From assembly GCA_003510795.1 (NCBI GenBank), contig DOKP01000062.1:731-6321 (forward strand): DNA of 5,591 nt. The letters are read 5' to 3'. Both the position numbers and the translations under genes were made by a program. The notes beneath the pieces are model-generated. The model had not been told where the DNA came from. It ran no database searches and saw only the letters and a program-made list of their open reading frames with translations. The stretch is from Candidatus Moraniibacteriota bacterium (lineage in GTDB: Bacteria; Patescibacteriota; Minisyncoccia; Moranbacterales; UBA9337). Within the stretch, counting starts at the first letter, position 1; every line of letters starts with the position of its first letter. Shown here in pieces: positions 1-5,084 of this stretch.

Positions 1-90
1 AAAAATATCATTTTTTCTCGCCTTTCGCTTCGCACGGCTCGCCTCGCTAAAGCTACTGCGAAGCGGGCAGTTCGAAAAAATAATATTTTT
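1..90. repeat. 90-base imperfect inverted repeat (hairpin element)
   Basis: The outer arms, 1-17 and 74-90, are complementary with one mismatch (C9/A82). An inner arm at 26-34 (CGCTTCGCA) pairs perfectly with 57-65 (TGCGAAGCG). The outer arms are almost pure A/T, while the middle (17-70) is GC-rich and repeats CGCTTCGC/CTCGC words, unlike the surrounding DNA. The symmetry looks like a compact mobile or REP/MITE-like palindromic repeat, or a strong structured RNA at the end of an upstream transcript. The element begins at base 1, so it may extend to the left. No ORF is visible in it. Copy number cannot be judged from this window. Confidence 0.6.
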
Positions 91-123
91 CAGAAACTAA
101 GACTGTACAGTTCAAACGCGTAA

Positions 124-149
124 GTTACAATATATTGTTACAATATATT
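124..149. repeat. 13-bp perfect tandem duplication
   Basis: GTTACAATATATT occurs twice back to back (124-136 and 137-149) without a mismatch. Each copy contains the self-complementary AATATATT. It lies immediately upstream of a possible -35 box. It could be a pair of regulator binding sites or a simple slippage duplication; nothing else in the sequence decides between these. Confidence 0.6.
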
Positions 150-177
150 TGAATTTTTGGGCACTATAGGCTACTAT
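149..177 (+). promoter_or_regulatory. possible sigma70-type promoter for the M16 operon
   Basis: TTGAAT (149-154) and TACTAT (172-177) are separated by 17 bp. Each matches the consensus hexamer at four or five of six positions. Transcription would start near 184, inside the right arm of the terminator hairpin at 170-191, leaving a leader of about 50 bases before the ATG at 237. In an AT-rich spacer such matches are common, so this is only the best candidate. Confidence 0.35.
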
Positions 178-191
178 TAGAGTAGCTTTTT
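170..191 (+). terminator. probable intrinsic terminator of an upstream gene
   Basis: GCTACT (170-175) and AGTAGC (181-186) form a perfect 6-bp stem with the 5-base loop ATTAG. The stem is extended by G169-U187 and A168-U188, and is followed by five T residues (187-191). It probably ends a transcript entering from the left. It overlaps the proposed promoter at 149-177, so transcripts from that promoter would lack the left arm and escape termination. Confidence 0.5.
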
Positions 192-213
192 AGTTAGTGA
201 AAAGCTGGCTTAA

Positions 214-231
214 ATTAATAAATTTATTAAT
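214..231. promoter_or_regulatory. 18-bp perfect palindrome next to the M16 start codon
   Basis: ATTAATAAATTTATTAAT is fully self-complementary and ends five bases before the ATG at 237. It could be an operator, or an RNA hairpin occluding the translation start. It is pure A/T in an AT-rich region, so chance is a real alternative. Confidence 0.4.
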
Positions 232-236
232 ACTTT

Positions 237-1505
237 ATGAATTATAAAAAAACAACCCTAAAAAATGGATTAAGAATAATCACTGCTCCGATGAAAGACA
301 CGCAAACAGCGACGGTGATGGTAATGGTAGGAGTAGGATCTAGATATGAAAATGACAAAGAAATGGGGATATCTCATTTTATTGAACACATGATGTTTAA
401 AGGTACCAAAAAACGTCCCAATACTCAAATAATTGCCAATGAATTGGATGCTATTGGGGGAGAGTTTAATGCGTTTACTGGAAAAACTGCTACTGCTTAT
501 TATGCTAAAAGCGATGCTAAGCATTTGGATAAAACTCTGGATGTAATTACTGACATGTTTCTTAACTCAAAACTGGAGACCAAAGAAATTGAAAGAGAGC
601 GCGGAACAATTATTCAGGAATTGAATATGTATGAGGATATGCCGATGCGAAGTGTGGATGATGTTTTTGAAGGTCTTTTGTATGGTAATCAAAAATTAGG
701 CAGGCAAATTATCGGAACCAAAGAAACTATCGGGAGTGTAAAGAGAAATGATTTTATTAATTATATAAAAAGATTTTATATTTCTAGAGACACAGTGGTA
801 TGCGTAGCCGGAAAAATTGACGAAGCTAAAGTAATTAAAAAAATAGAAAAAATATTTTCGCAAATGAATCAAAGCGATAAACCTGATTTTGAAAAAGTAA
901 TTGAAACACAAAATGCACCTCAAATAAAAATTAAAAATAAGAAAACCGATCAAACCCATTTAATTTTAGGAGTACGCGCTTATCCCGATGGTCACAAAGA
1001 TGAGTATGTCTTATCCTTGCTTTCTATTATTTTAGGCGGTAATATGAGCAGTCGACTCTTCATCAATGTTAGAGAGCGACAGGGGTTGGCTTATTACGTA
1101 CACACTGGCACAGAATCTTATCAGGAGGCTGGTTATCTAGCAACTTCTGCCGGAGTAGAACATAAAAATTTAATTAAAGCCGTAGAGACAATTTTGAAAG
1201 AATATAAAAAAATTGCCAGCAGAAAAGTCACCGCGCAAGAGCTACAAAAAGCCAAAGATTATGTAAAGGGTAAATCGGTAATGGGCTTGGAATCATCTGA
1301 CTCCGTGGCTTCATTTTTGATAGGACAAGAGATTAGAAAAGAGAAAATATTAACTCCTAAAGATATTTTTAAAAAGATTGATAAAGTTACCCGAGAAGAT
1401 ATTTTACGCGTAGCTAAAGATATTTTTGTAAATGAAAAATTGAATCTAGCCTTAACTGGACCGCATAAAAAATCCAAAGAGCTGGATGAAATTTTAAAAT
1501 TTTAA
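237..1505 (+). CDS. M16 family zinc metallopeptidase (YmxG/mitochondrial-processing-peptidase-like)
   Basis: A 422-residue, two-lobed M16 (pitrilysin/insulinase superfamily) protein. The inverted zinc motif HxxEH is present as H47-F-I-E50-H51. The third zinc ligand is E128 in IIQELN, at the spacing expected for HxxEH-x76-E, so the enzyme should be catalytically competent. The N-terminal domain covers about residues 5-155. The C-terminal domain (about 163-345) carries the conserved LGG-SSRLF...R-GLAY segment (267-287), with the Arg and Tyr that in this family contact the substrate. There is no signal peptide or membrane segment, so a cytoplasmic peptide-degrading or processing role is likely. 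The length matches the single-chain bacterial 'YmxG' type of about 400-430 residues. No Shine-Dalgarno is visible before the ATG. It heads a probable operon, ending 13 bases before the next gene. The family is confident; the substrate is unknown. Confidence 0.93.
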   Translation: MNYKKTTLKNGLRIITAPMKDTQTATVMVMVGVGSRYENDKEMGISHFIEHMMFKGTKKRPNTQIIANELDAIGGEFNAFTGKTATAYYAKSDAKHLDKTLDVITDMFLNSKLETKEIERERGTIIQELNMYEDMPMRSVDDVFEGLLYGNQKLGRQIIGTKETIGSVKRNDFINYIKRFYISRDTVVCVAGKIDEAKVIKKIEKIFSQMNQSDKPDFEKVIETQNAPQIKIKNKKTDQTHLILGVRAYPDGHKDEYVLSLLSIILGGNMSSRLFINVRERQGLAYYVHTGTESYQEAGYLATSAGVEHKNLIKAVETILKEYKKIASRKVTAQELQKAKDYVKGKSVMGLESSDSVASFLIGQEIRKEKILTPKDIFKKIDKVTREDILRVAKDIFVNEKLNLALTGPHKKSKELDEILKF

Positions 1506-1518
1506 ATTAAAAGTTTTT

Positions 1519-2526
1519 ATGGAAAACAAATTAATCGGGTCATCGACAGAAATAATTTTAAAGGTAGTCGCAATTATTTTAGGACTTGGATTTCTTTATT
1601 TAATTAGAGATGTATTGGTGTTGTTTTTTGTGGCTATTATTGTAATGGCGGCCATCGATCCGTTGGTAAGTTGGTTTAAATTAAAAATAAGAATTCCGCG
1701 CATTTTGGGAGTTTTAATAATTTATCTTTTTTTAATTTCAATTTTGGTAGCAGTTATTTCTTTTTTAGTGCCAGCTTTGTCAAGTCAATTTAGAGCATTT
1801 TTAGTAGCTTTGCCGGATTATCTTGGGCAGGCGGATAATTTTTTAAAAGGAGTTTCTTTTTACGGTTTAAACTTAAATCTTAGCAATATTAGTAACAATT
1901 TCGGAGATGGATCATTCAATATTTTTTCTACTACGGTGGGATTTTTTAGTGGATTAATTTCTTTTGTGGTAGTTTTTTCCATGGCTTTCTACATGTCTAT
2001 TCATCAAGATGGTATGGAAAATTTCTTAGAGTCAGTGAGTCCGGAAAAATACAAAGTTACAACAGTTAAATTGGCTAAAAAGATAAAAAATAGAATCGGA
2101 CGCTGGATGAGTGGACAATTGGTGCTAATGTTAACTATTTTTTTATTAGATTATAGTATCCTTTATTTTTTGGGTGTACCTTACGCTTTAGTGATCGCGA
2201 TAATTAGTGGATTTTTGGAAATTATTCCTTATATCGGTCCGACTATCGCAGCTTCTCTTGCAACTCTCATTGCAGTTCTAGTTTCCCCGGTTAAGGCTAT
2301 TTTTGTATTATTTTTCTATGTTTTAGTGCACCAAATAGAGAGTAATATTATTGTTCCTCAAATAATGAAAAAAGCTGTAGGGCTAAATCCATTGGCAGTT
2401 ATTCTCTCAATGTTAATTGGTTTAAAGATAGCAGGTGTGGCGGGGGCGATTTTAGCCGTGCCGGTGGCAACAGCGGTGGGAGTAGTGGCTAAAGAATTCA
2501 TGAAGAAGAGTGAAGGTAGAATGTAA
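1519..2526 (+). CDS. AI-2E family transporter (TqsA/PerM-like membrane protein)
   Basis: A 335-residue multi-pass membrane protein. Hydrophobic segments are at about 12-29, 31-48, 61-86, 138-160, 200-219, 222-233 with 240-256, 258-272, and 290-324. Family hallmarks are the GRWMSGQ segment (194-200) before the C-terminal helices, ExIPYIGP (234-241), HQIE-N-IVPQIM (271-283), VGLNPLAV (287-294) and a glycine-rich GVAGAILAVP stretch (306-315). Characterised relatives include the AI-2 exporter TqsA and Na+/H+ antiporters. The transported substrate cannot be inferred here, and quorum sensing should not be assumed from the family name. The soluble-looking loop at about 85-137 is also typical. The ATG lies 13 bases after the M16 stop and the next gene starts 20 bases downstream, so co-transcription is likely. 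No clear Shine-Dalgarno is seen. Confidence 0.92.
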   Translation: MENKLIGSSTEIILKVVAIILGLGFLYLIRDVLVLFFVAIIVMAAIDPLVSWFKLKIRIPRILGVLIIYLFLISILVAVISFLVPALSSQFRAFLVALPDYLGQADNFLKGVSFYGLNLNLSNISNNFGDGSFNIFSTTVGFFSGLISFVVVFSMAFYMSIHQDGMENFLESVSPEKYKVTTVKLAKKIKNRIGRWMSGQLVLMLTIFLLDYSILYFLGVPYALVIAIISGFLEIIPYIGPTIAASLATLIAVLVSPVKAIFVLFFYVLVHQIESNIIVPQIMKKAVGLNPLAVILSMLIGLKIAGVAGAILAVPVATAVGVVAKEFMKKSEGRM

Positions 2527-2546
2527 TTTTTTTGCAGTTTAAAAAT

Positions 2547-3248
2547 ATGGAAAATTTAGAAAGGGGAATTTTATATGTGGTAGCGACACCGATTGGAAAT
2601 TTGGGAGATATTACTTTGCGTGCTATCGAAACACTTAAAACTGTGAATTTAATTCTCTGCGAAGATACGCGGGTAACGAGAAAATTATTAGATAGATATG
2701 AAATCAAAATTCCAACGATGTCTTATCATCAACACAGCAAAATTGCAAAAGTTGATGAAATAAAAGAAAGATTAAATAAAGGCGAAAATATGGCTTTAGT
2801 GACGGATGCCGGCACACCAGGGATAAGCGACCCTGGCAATATTTTGGTTAAAGAAGTGGTGAATGACGGAATTAAAGTGGTGCCAATTCCCGGAGCATCA
2901 GCGATTGGCGCATTGATCAGTGTAGCTGGAATTGATATGCAGAAATTTGTTTTTTTGGGTTTTCCACCGCACAAAAAAGGACGCCAAACTTTCTTTAAAG
3001 AAGCGATAGAATTTAAATATCCTGTAATGTATTACGATTCCCCACATCGACTGTTAAAAAACTTAGAATTATTAAAAGAATTAGGTTACATAAAAAACAT
3101 TATTGTCGGGCGAGAACTGACGAAAATGTTTGAAGAAGTAGTGCGAGGTAGCGTGGATGAAATAACAGAGTATTTTAGCCGGAAAGAAAAAATCAAAGGG
3201 GAATTGGTGGTGATTTTAAATTATGAATTTAGGAATTTAGGAATTTAA
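2547..3248 (+). CDS. rsmI: 16S rRNA (cytidine(1402)-2'-O)-methyltransferase RsmI
   Basis: A tetrapyrrole-methylase-fold SAM-dependent enzyme that 2'-O-methylates C1402 in the 16S rRNA decoding centre. From the ATG at 2547 (233 residues) the signature motifs run in order: ATPIGNLGDIT (13-23), CEDTRVTRKLL (38-48), DAGTPGISDPG (87-97), PIPGASA (113-119), FLGFPPHKKGR (136-146), YYDSPHRL (162-169) and GRELTK (188-193). An in-frame TTG at 2532 would add five residues, but family members begin just before 'LYVVATPIGNL', so the ATG is preferred. E. coli RsmI has 286 residues. This one stops right after the catalytic domain and lacks the C-terminal helical extension. The last residues (YEFRNLGI) are encoded by an octamer repeat that runs through the stop codon. 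It is the third gene of the probable M16 operon. No Shine-Dalgarno is seen. Confidence 0.95.
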   Translation: MENLERGILYVVATPIGNLGDITLRAIETLKTVNLILCEDTRVTRKLLDRYEIKIPTMSYHQHSKIAKVDEIKERLNKGENMALVTDAGTPGISDPGNILVKEVVNDGIKVVPIPGASAIGALISVAGIDMQKFVFLGFPPHKKGRQTFFKEAIEFKYPVMYYDSPHRLLKNLELLKELGYIKNIIVGRELTKMFEEVVRGSVDEITEYFSRKEKIKGELVVILNYEFRNLGI

Positions 3249-3256
3249 GAATTTGA
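3225..3256 (+). repeat. tandem GAATTTAG octamer repeat across the rsmI stop
   Basis: Four octamers stand in a row: GAATTTAG, GAATTTAG, GAATTTAA, GAATTTGA. Another GAATTTAA is at 3266-3273. The first three encode the last residues and stop codon of rsmI, the TAA coming from the third copy. A change in copy number would therefore alter the RsmI C-terminus. Confidence 0.7.
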
Positions 3257-3308
3257 GAAAGCTAGGAATTTAATGATGACTATTTTACATTTTTACAATG
3301 ACATTCCC

Positions 3309-3358
3309 ATTCGTAAATTCGTGTTGATTCGCCTGCCTGCCTGCCGGCAGGTAATTCG
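3309..3358. repeat. ATTCG-rich spacer with a GC-rich CCTG palindrome
   Basis: The rsmI-MNT spacer (3249-3436) contains no convincing gene. ATTCG occurs at 3309, 3317, 3327 and 3354. Between the last two lies a GC-rich block: three CCTG units (3332-3343) running into the perfect 12-bp palindrome CCTGCCGGCAGG (3340-3351). The palindrome can form a strong hairpin but lacks a U tract, so it is not a standard intrinsic terminator. No recognisable terminator follows rsmI otherwise. Confidence 0.55.
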
Positions 3359-3374
3359 TAGAGATTACAAAAAA

Positions 3375-3403
3375 TGGACGAAAGGCTCTATTCATGCTAT
3401 ACT
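3375..3403 (+). promoter_or_regulatory. extended -10 promoter for the MNT-HEPN pair
   Basis: TGGACG (3375-3380, four of six matches to TTGACA), a 17-bp spacer, then TATACT (3398-3403) preceded by an extended -10 TGC (3395-3397). The start point would be near 3410, about 27 bases before the MNT ATG. This is one of the better promoters in the window. Confidence 0.6.
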
Positions 3404-3413
3404 TAAGTTATAG
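3397..3413. promoter_or_regulatory. inverted repeat over the -10 box, possible operator
   Basis: CTATA (3397-3401) and TATAG (3409-3413) are symmetric about A3405. Within the centre lies the 8-bp palindrome ACTTAAGT (3401-3408). A second arm pair, CTTAA (3402-3406) and TTAAG (3414-3418), overlaps it. The site covers the -10 and start point, where a repressor would act. Autoregulation is common in toxin-antitoxin operons, but no DNA-binding domain is evident in either protein, so this is tentative. Confidence 0.35.
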
Positions 3414-3436
3414 TTAAGCTGTTTGTGGATTAAAAT

Positions 3437-3754
3437 ATGGGAAAGTATGAAGGAAAAATTTCCGAAATAAAGGAAAAAATAGTTCAAGAAATTAATCCGG
3501 AAAAAATAATTCTTTTCGGTTCTTATGCGTGGGGAAAGCCTACTGACAGCAGTGATGTGGATTTATTTATTATTCAAAAATCCGATGAACCTAGACGGCA
3601 AAGACAAGTGGATTTACGAAGAAAATTGTGGGGAAGTGGAGTTCCGATGGATTTGCTTGTTTATACTCAAGAAGAGTTAGATTACCGATTAGAATTGGAA
3701 GACTTCTTTTTTGAAAAAATAATTAATGAAGGAAAAGTTATATATGCTAAATAA
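3437..3754 (+). CDS. MNT-type minimal nucleotidyltransferase (HEPN partner, antitoxin-like)
   Basis: A 105-residue protein of the DNA polymerase beta-like nucleotidyltransferase superfamily, minimal (MNT) type. The active-site signature GSx10DxD is intact: G28-S29 ... D40-V-D42. The third acidic residue is D72 in VPMDLLVY. The catalytic apparatus for transferring a nucleotide therefore looks complete. In characterised HEPN/MNT systems (HepT/MntA, type VII) the MNT protein adds AMP units to the HEPN toxin and neutralises it. In other two-gene pairs of this class (for example H. influenzae HI0073/HI0074) the HEPN-like partner is instead viewed as a substrate-binding subunit. The ATG lies about 27 bases after the predicted transcription start, without a clear Shine-Dalgarno. 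The gene overlaps the start of the HEPN gene by 11 bases, indicating translational coupling. Family call confident; antitoxin role inferred from the pairing. Confidence 0.9.
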   Translation: MGKYEGKISEIKEKIVQEINPEKIILFGSYAWGKPTDSSDVDLFIIQKSDEPRRQRQVDLRRKLWGSGVPMDLLVYTQEELDYRLELEDFFFEKIINEGKVIYAK

Positions 3755-4142
3755 AGGTTTGATAAAATTTAAAGAATGGCAAGAAAAAGCCGAGGAGGAT
3801 ATGCAATCTGGGCATATTTTAATTAAGCATGGCGGTGCTCCAGCTAGTATTGCATTTCATGCTCAGCAGGTAGCAGAAAAATATCTCAAGGGATTTATTG
3901 TGTTTCATGGGAAATCTTTTGAAAAAACACATCATCTTGATGAACTTATCAATGAATGCAAAAAAGTTGATAATTCATTTGAAGATTTCGCTGATGAAAT
4001 CGCAATGCTTGATGATTATTATATTGAGGCTAGATATCCCGTTGATATTAAAGAGGATATTTCTTTGGAAGAAGCCACTGAAGCTTTGGAAAAATCTACC
4101 AAAATTCGTGATTTTGTATTGTCTAAAATAGAAAACTCTTAG
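3744..4142 (+). CDS. HEPN domain protein paired with MNT (toxin-like or substrate-binding subunit)
   Basis: A 132-residue all-helical HEPN protein of the PF05168 type. Visible family features are W12 with A16 and D19 in the first helix, FHAQQVAEKYLKG (38-50), KTHHLDEL (61-68) and YYIEARYP (92-99). The canonical HEPN ribonuclease motif R-x(4-6)-H is not present: after R97 the next residues are YPVDIKED, without histidine. RNase activity is therefore uncertain. Tyrosines Y92, Y93 and Y98 next to R97 are candidate AMPylation sites by analogy with HepT. The start at 3744 is chosen because AAGGA ends about ten bases upstream. An in-frame ATG at 3726 would add six residues but has no ribosome-binding site and a longer overlap with MNT. 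A strong terminator follows 20 bases after the stop, closing a two-gene operon. Confidence 0.88.
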   Translation: MLNKGLIKFKEWQEKAEEDMQSGHILIKHGGAPASIAFHAQQVAEKYLKGFIVFHGKSFEKTHHLDELINECKKVDNSFEDFADEIAMLDDYYIEARYPVDIKEDISLEEATEALEKSTKIRDFVLSKIENS

Positions 4143-4162
4143 TATTTTTTAATCATGCAACG

Positions 4163-4190
4163 AAAACATTCCAGAGAATGTTTTTTTATT
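4163..4190 (+). terminator. intrinsic terminator after the MNT-HEPN operon
   Basis: AAAACATTC (4163-4171) and GAATGTTTT (4176-4184) form a perfect 9-bp stem with the 4-base loop CAGA, and the T tract runs 4181-4187. It lies 20 bases after the HEPN stop. The A/T pairs at the base overlap the U tract. Confidence 0.85.
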
Positions 4191-4205
4191 ATATCAAGAC
4201 TTTAC

Positions 4206-4289
4206 GTTGAAACTTTAAGATGCACTTGAAATAATTGTAAAATATTAAAAAAATTAAGATAGAGTTGAAACTTTATGACTGGAAATAAT
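4206..4289 (+). repeat. imperfect direct duplication spanning the HD gene start
   Basis: GTTGAAACTTTA occurs at 4206-4217 and again at 4264-4275, where its last A is the first base of the HD start codon. Similarity continues after a short gap: GAAATAATT follows both copies (4228-4236 and 4282-4290). The pattern suggests an old duplication of about 58 bp that carried the promoter-like sequence into the gene's 5' end. Confidence 0.5.
4207..4235 (+). promoter_or_regulatory. candidate promoter for the HD-domain gene
   Basis: TTGAAA (4207-4212, five of six) and AATAAT (4230-4235, five of six but lacking the important first T) are separated by 17 bp, giving a leader of about 33 bases. The gene follows a strong terminator, so it needs its own promoter somewhere in 4191-4274. 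This is the best match there. Confidence 0.4.
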
Positions 4290-4907
4290 TTAGAAAATTT
4301 AGAAAAGATTTTTGATTTTTTAGAGGTGGCAGAAAAATTAAAGTCAACTTTGCGCTATAATAAAACCACTTCGGGCCGGCAGGAATCAACGGCTGAACAT
4401 TCTTGGCGATTAGCTTTAATGATATTCATGCTAGCTGATGAGTTAAAGCTAGAAATAGATATTAATCGAGCAGTCAAAATTGCTTTGGTACATGATTTGG
4501 CCGAAGCTTTGACCGGAGATATTGACGCGATCTTAATCGCCGAGGGAAAAATTTCTAAAGAAGAAAAAGAAATTCAAGAAGCTAGGGCAGTTGAGAAAAT
4601 TCAACAGACTCTTCCCGCGTTAGTAGGAAAAGAAATCACTGCTTTGCAAAATGAATATAACGAAAATAAAACCAGGGAAGCGAAATTTGTGAAAGCTCTG
4701 GATAAAATTGAAACTTTGACTCAACTTGCCGAAAGTGGATACAAAATTTATGATAAACCGGAATTTATCGCTAATTATGCCGATAAAGCCGTGGGAGAAT
4801 TTCCTGAATTGTTGGAGACATTAAAAATAGTTAAGAGAAAACTAAAAGTGGAATTTGAGAAAGGTAATATCCAATGGAAGAAAGAATATGATTTTTGTTT
4901 GACATAA
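4275..4907 (+). CDS. HD-domain phosphohydrolase, YfbR/HDDC2-like 5'-nucleotidase
   Basis: A 210-residue HD-superfamily protein. It has ESTAEHSWRLALM (37-49) with metal ligand H42, then LVHDLAEALTGDI (71-83) with H73-D74, E77 and D82, and KALDKIE (140-146) with D143. These align in order with E. coli YfbR H33, H68-D69, E72, D77 and D137, and R27-Y28 occupies the place of YfbR R18-W19, which contacts the deoxynucleotide. Hydrolysis of (deoxy)nucleoside 5'-monophosphates in nucleotide salvage or pool control is the likely activity. The protein is soluble, with no signal peptide. It is monocistronic on the left (terminator at 4163-4190). On the right its last two codons, TTG ACA, form the -35 box of the next promoter, and no separate terminator is seen before 5035. 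The start lies in a duplicated segment and lacks a Shine-Dalgarno. Confidence 0.9.
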   Translation: MTGNNLENLEKIFDFLEVAEKLKSTLRYNKTTSGRQESTAEHSWRLALMIFMLADELKLEIDINRAVKIALVHDLAEALTGDIDAILIAEGKISKEEKEIQEARAVEKIQQTLPALVGKEITALQNEYNENKTREAKFVKALDKIETLTQLAESGYKIYDKPEFIANYADKAVGEFPELLETLKIVKRKLKVEFEKGNIQWKKEYDFCLT

Positions 4908-4926
4908 TACTCAAAAGATATATAAT
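4899..4926 (+). promoter_or_regulatory. consensus sigma70 promoter for the leader and small-protein operon
   Basis: TTGACA (4899-4904) and TATAAT (4921-4926) match both consensus hexamers perfectly, with a 16-bp spacer. The -35 box is formed by the last two codons of the HD gene. Transcription should start around 4932-4934, essentially at the ATG at 4933. It is the strongest promoter-like sequence in the window. Confidence 0.85.
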
Positions 4927-4932
4927 CAAAGT

Positions 4933-5001
4933 ATGGAAAGAATTTATCAATCAAATCCAAATAATAACAATAATAATCGCTTAGGGCGAGCTTGTTTCTA
5001 A
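4933..5001 (+). CDS. putative leaderless 22-residue Asn-rich leader peptide
   Basis: A 22-codon ORF (ATG 4933, TAA 4999) begins at the predicted transcription start, so it would be translated leaderless. It reads MERIYQSNP, then six consecutive Asn codons (4960-4977: AAT AAT AAC AAT AAT AAT), then RLGRACF. Seven of 22 residues are Asn. It sits between a consensus promoter and an intrinsic terminator, and its 3' half overlaps RNA segments that can form or break that terminator. This resembles amino-acid-operon leader peptides. An Asn run could also arise from an AAT microsatellite. Translation is not demonstrated. Confidence 0.45.
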   Translation: MERIYQSNPNNNNNNRLGRACF

Positions 5002-5064
5002 TTGTTTGGATAAAAATTGATAGACAAAGAAGCTGGTCGCCTAAAAAAATGGGCGATTTTTTTT
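4943..5064 (+). promoter_or_regulatory. putative transcription attenuator (structured leader RNA)
   Basis: Two mutually exclusive folds can be drawn. Fold 1: 4943-4951 pairs with 5016-5024 (9 bp, one G-U) and 4955-4965 pairs with 5001-5011 (11 bp, one G-U), making a long hairpin whose apical part holds GGGCGAGCTT (4984-4993). The terminator 5035-5064 then forms separately. Fold 2: GGCG (4985-4988) pairs with CGCC (5038-5041) and AGCTT (4989-4993) with AAGCT (5030-5034), leaving a 3-base bulge. This sequesters the terminator's left arm. GGGCGA at 4984-4989 exactly duplicates the terminator's right arm (5051-5056). A ribosome stalled in the Asn run would open fold 1 and allow fold 2. A ribosome at the leader stop would block fold 2. 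Mechanism inferred; pairings seen. Confidence 0.5.
5035..5064 (+). terminator. intrinsic terminator in the leader
   Basis: TCGCC (5037-5041) pairs with GGCGA (5052-5056). U5042-G5051 and A5043-U5050 extend the stem inward, and G5036-U5057 and G5035-U5058 extend it outward. Eight T residues follow (5057-5064). It also provides the only visible 3' end for HD-gene transcripts. Genes downstream have no room for a promoter of their own, so they must depend on read-through. Confidence 0.75.
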
Positions 5065-5075
5065 GTTGTTAAAAT

Positions 5076-5084
5076 AAGAGGAGG
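5076..5084 (+). promoter_or_regulatory. near-perfect Shine-Dalgarno that sets the start at 5092
   Basis: AAGAGGAGG ends seven bases before the ATG at 5092. It decides this start over an in-frame TTG at 5017 that would read through the terminator. The upstream housekeeping genes show no such site. Confidence 0.85.

Noticed and set aside
2532..2546. TTG start for rsmI
   Set aside because: It adds five residues not typical of the family. The ATG at 2547 lies close to the conserved LYVVATPIGNL start.
3309..3358. Possible CRISPR or iteron array in the ATTCG-rich spacer
   Set aside because: The repeats are only five to seven bases, irregularly spaced, and lack unique spacers of constant length.
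3273..3413. 46-codon plus-strand ORF in the rsmI-MNT spacer
   Set aside because: It reads through the ATTCG words and the CCTG palindrome, has no ribosome-binding site, and its end overlaps the MNT promoter. Its composition looks repeat-derived.
3726..3743. Upstream ATG for the HEPN gene
   Set aside because: No ribosome-binding site precedes it and the overlap with MNT grows to 29 bases. The ATG at 3744 has AAGGA at suitable spacing and fits the family N-terminus.
3898..4131. 77-codon ORF in another frame inside the HEPN gene
   Set aside because: It lies wholly within a well-supported conserved gene, has no ribosome-binding site, and its composition is that of an out-of-frame shadow.
4933..5064. 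Known structured RNA (tmRNA, SRP RNA, 6S, T-box or common riboswitch)
   Set aside because: I could not find the conserved cores of these RNAs, such as an SRP GGAA tetraloop helix or the T-box bulge motif. The attenuator reading explains the pairings better.
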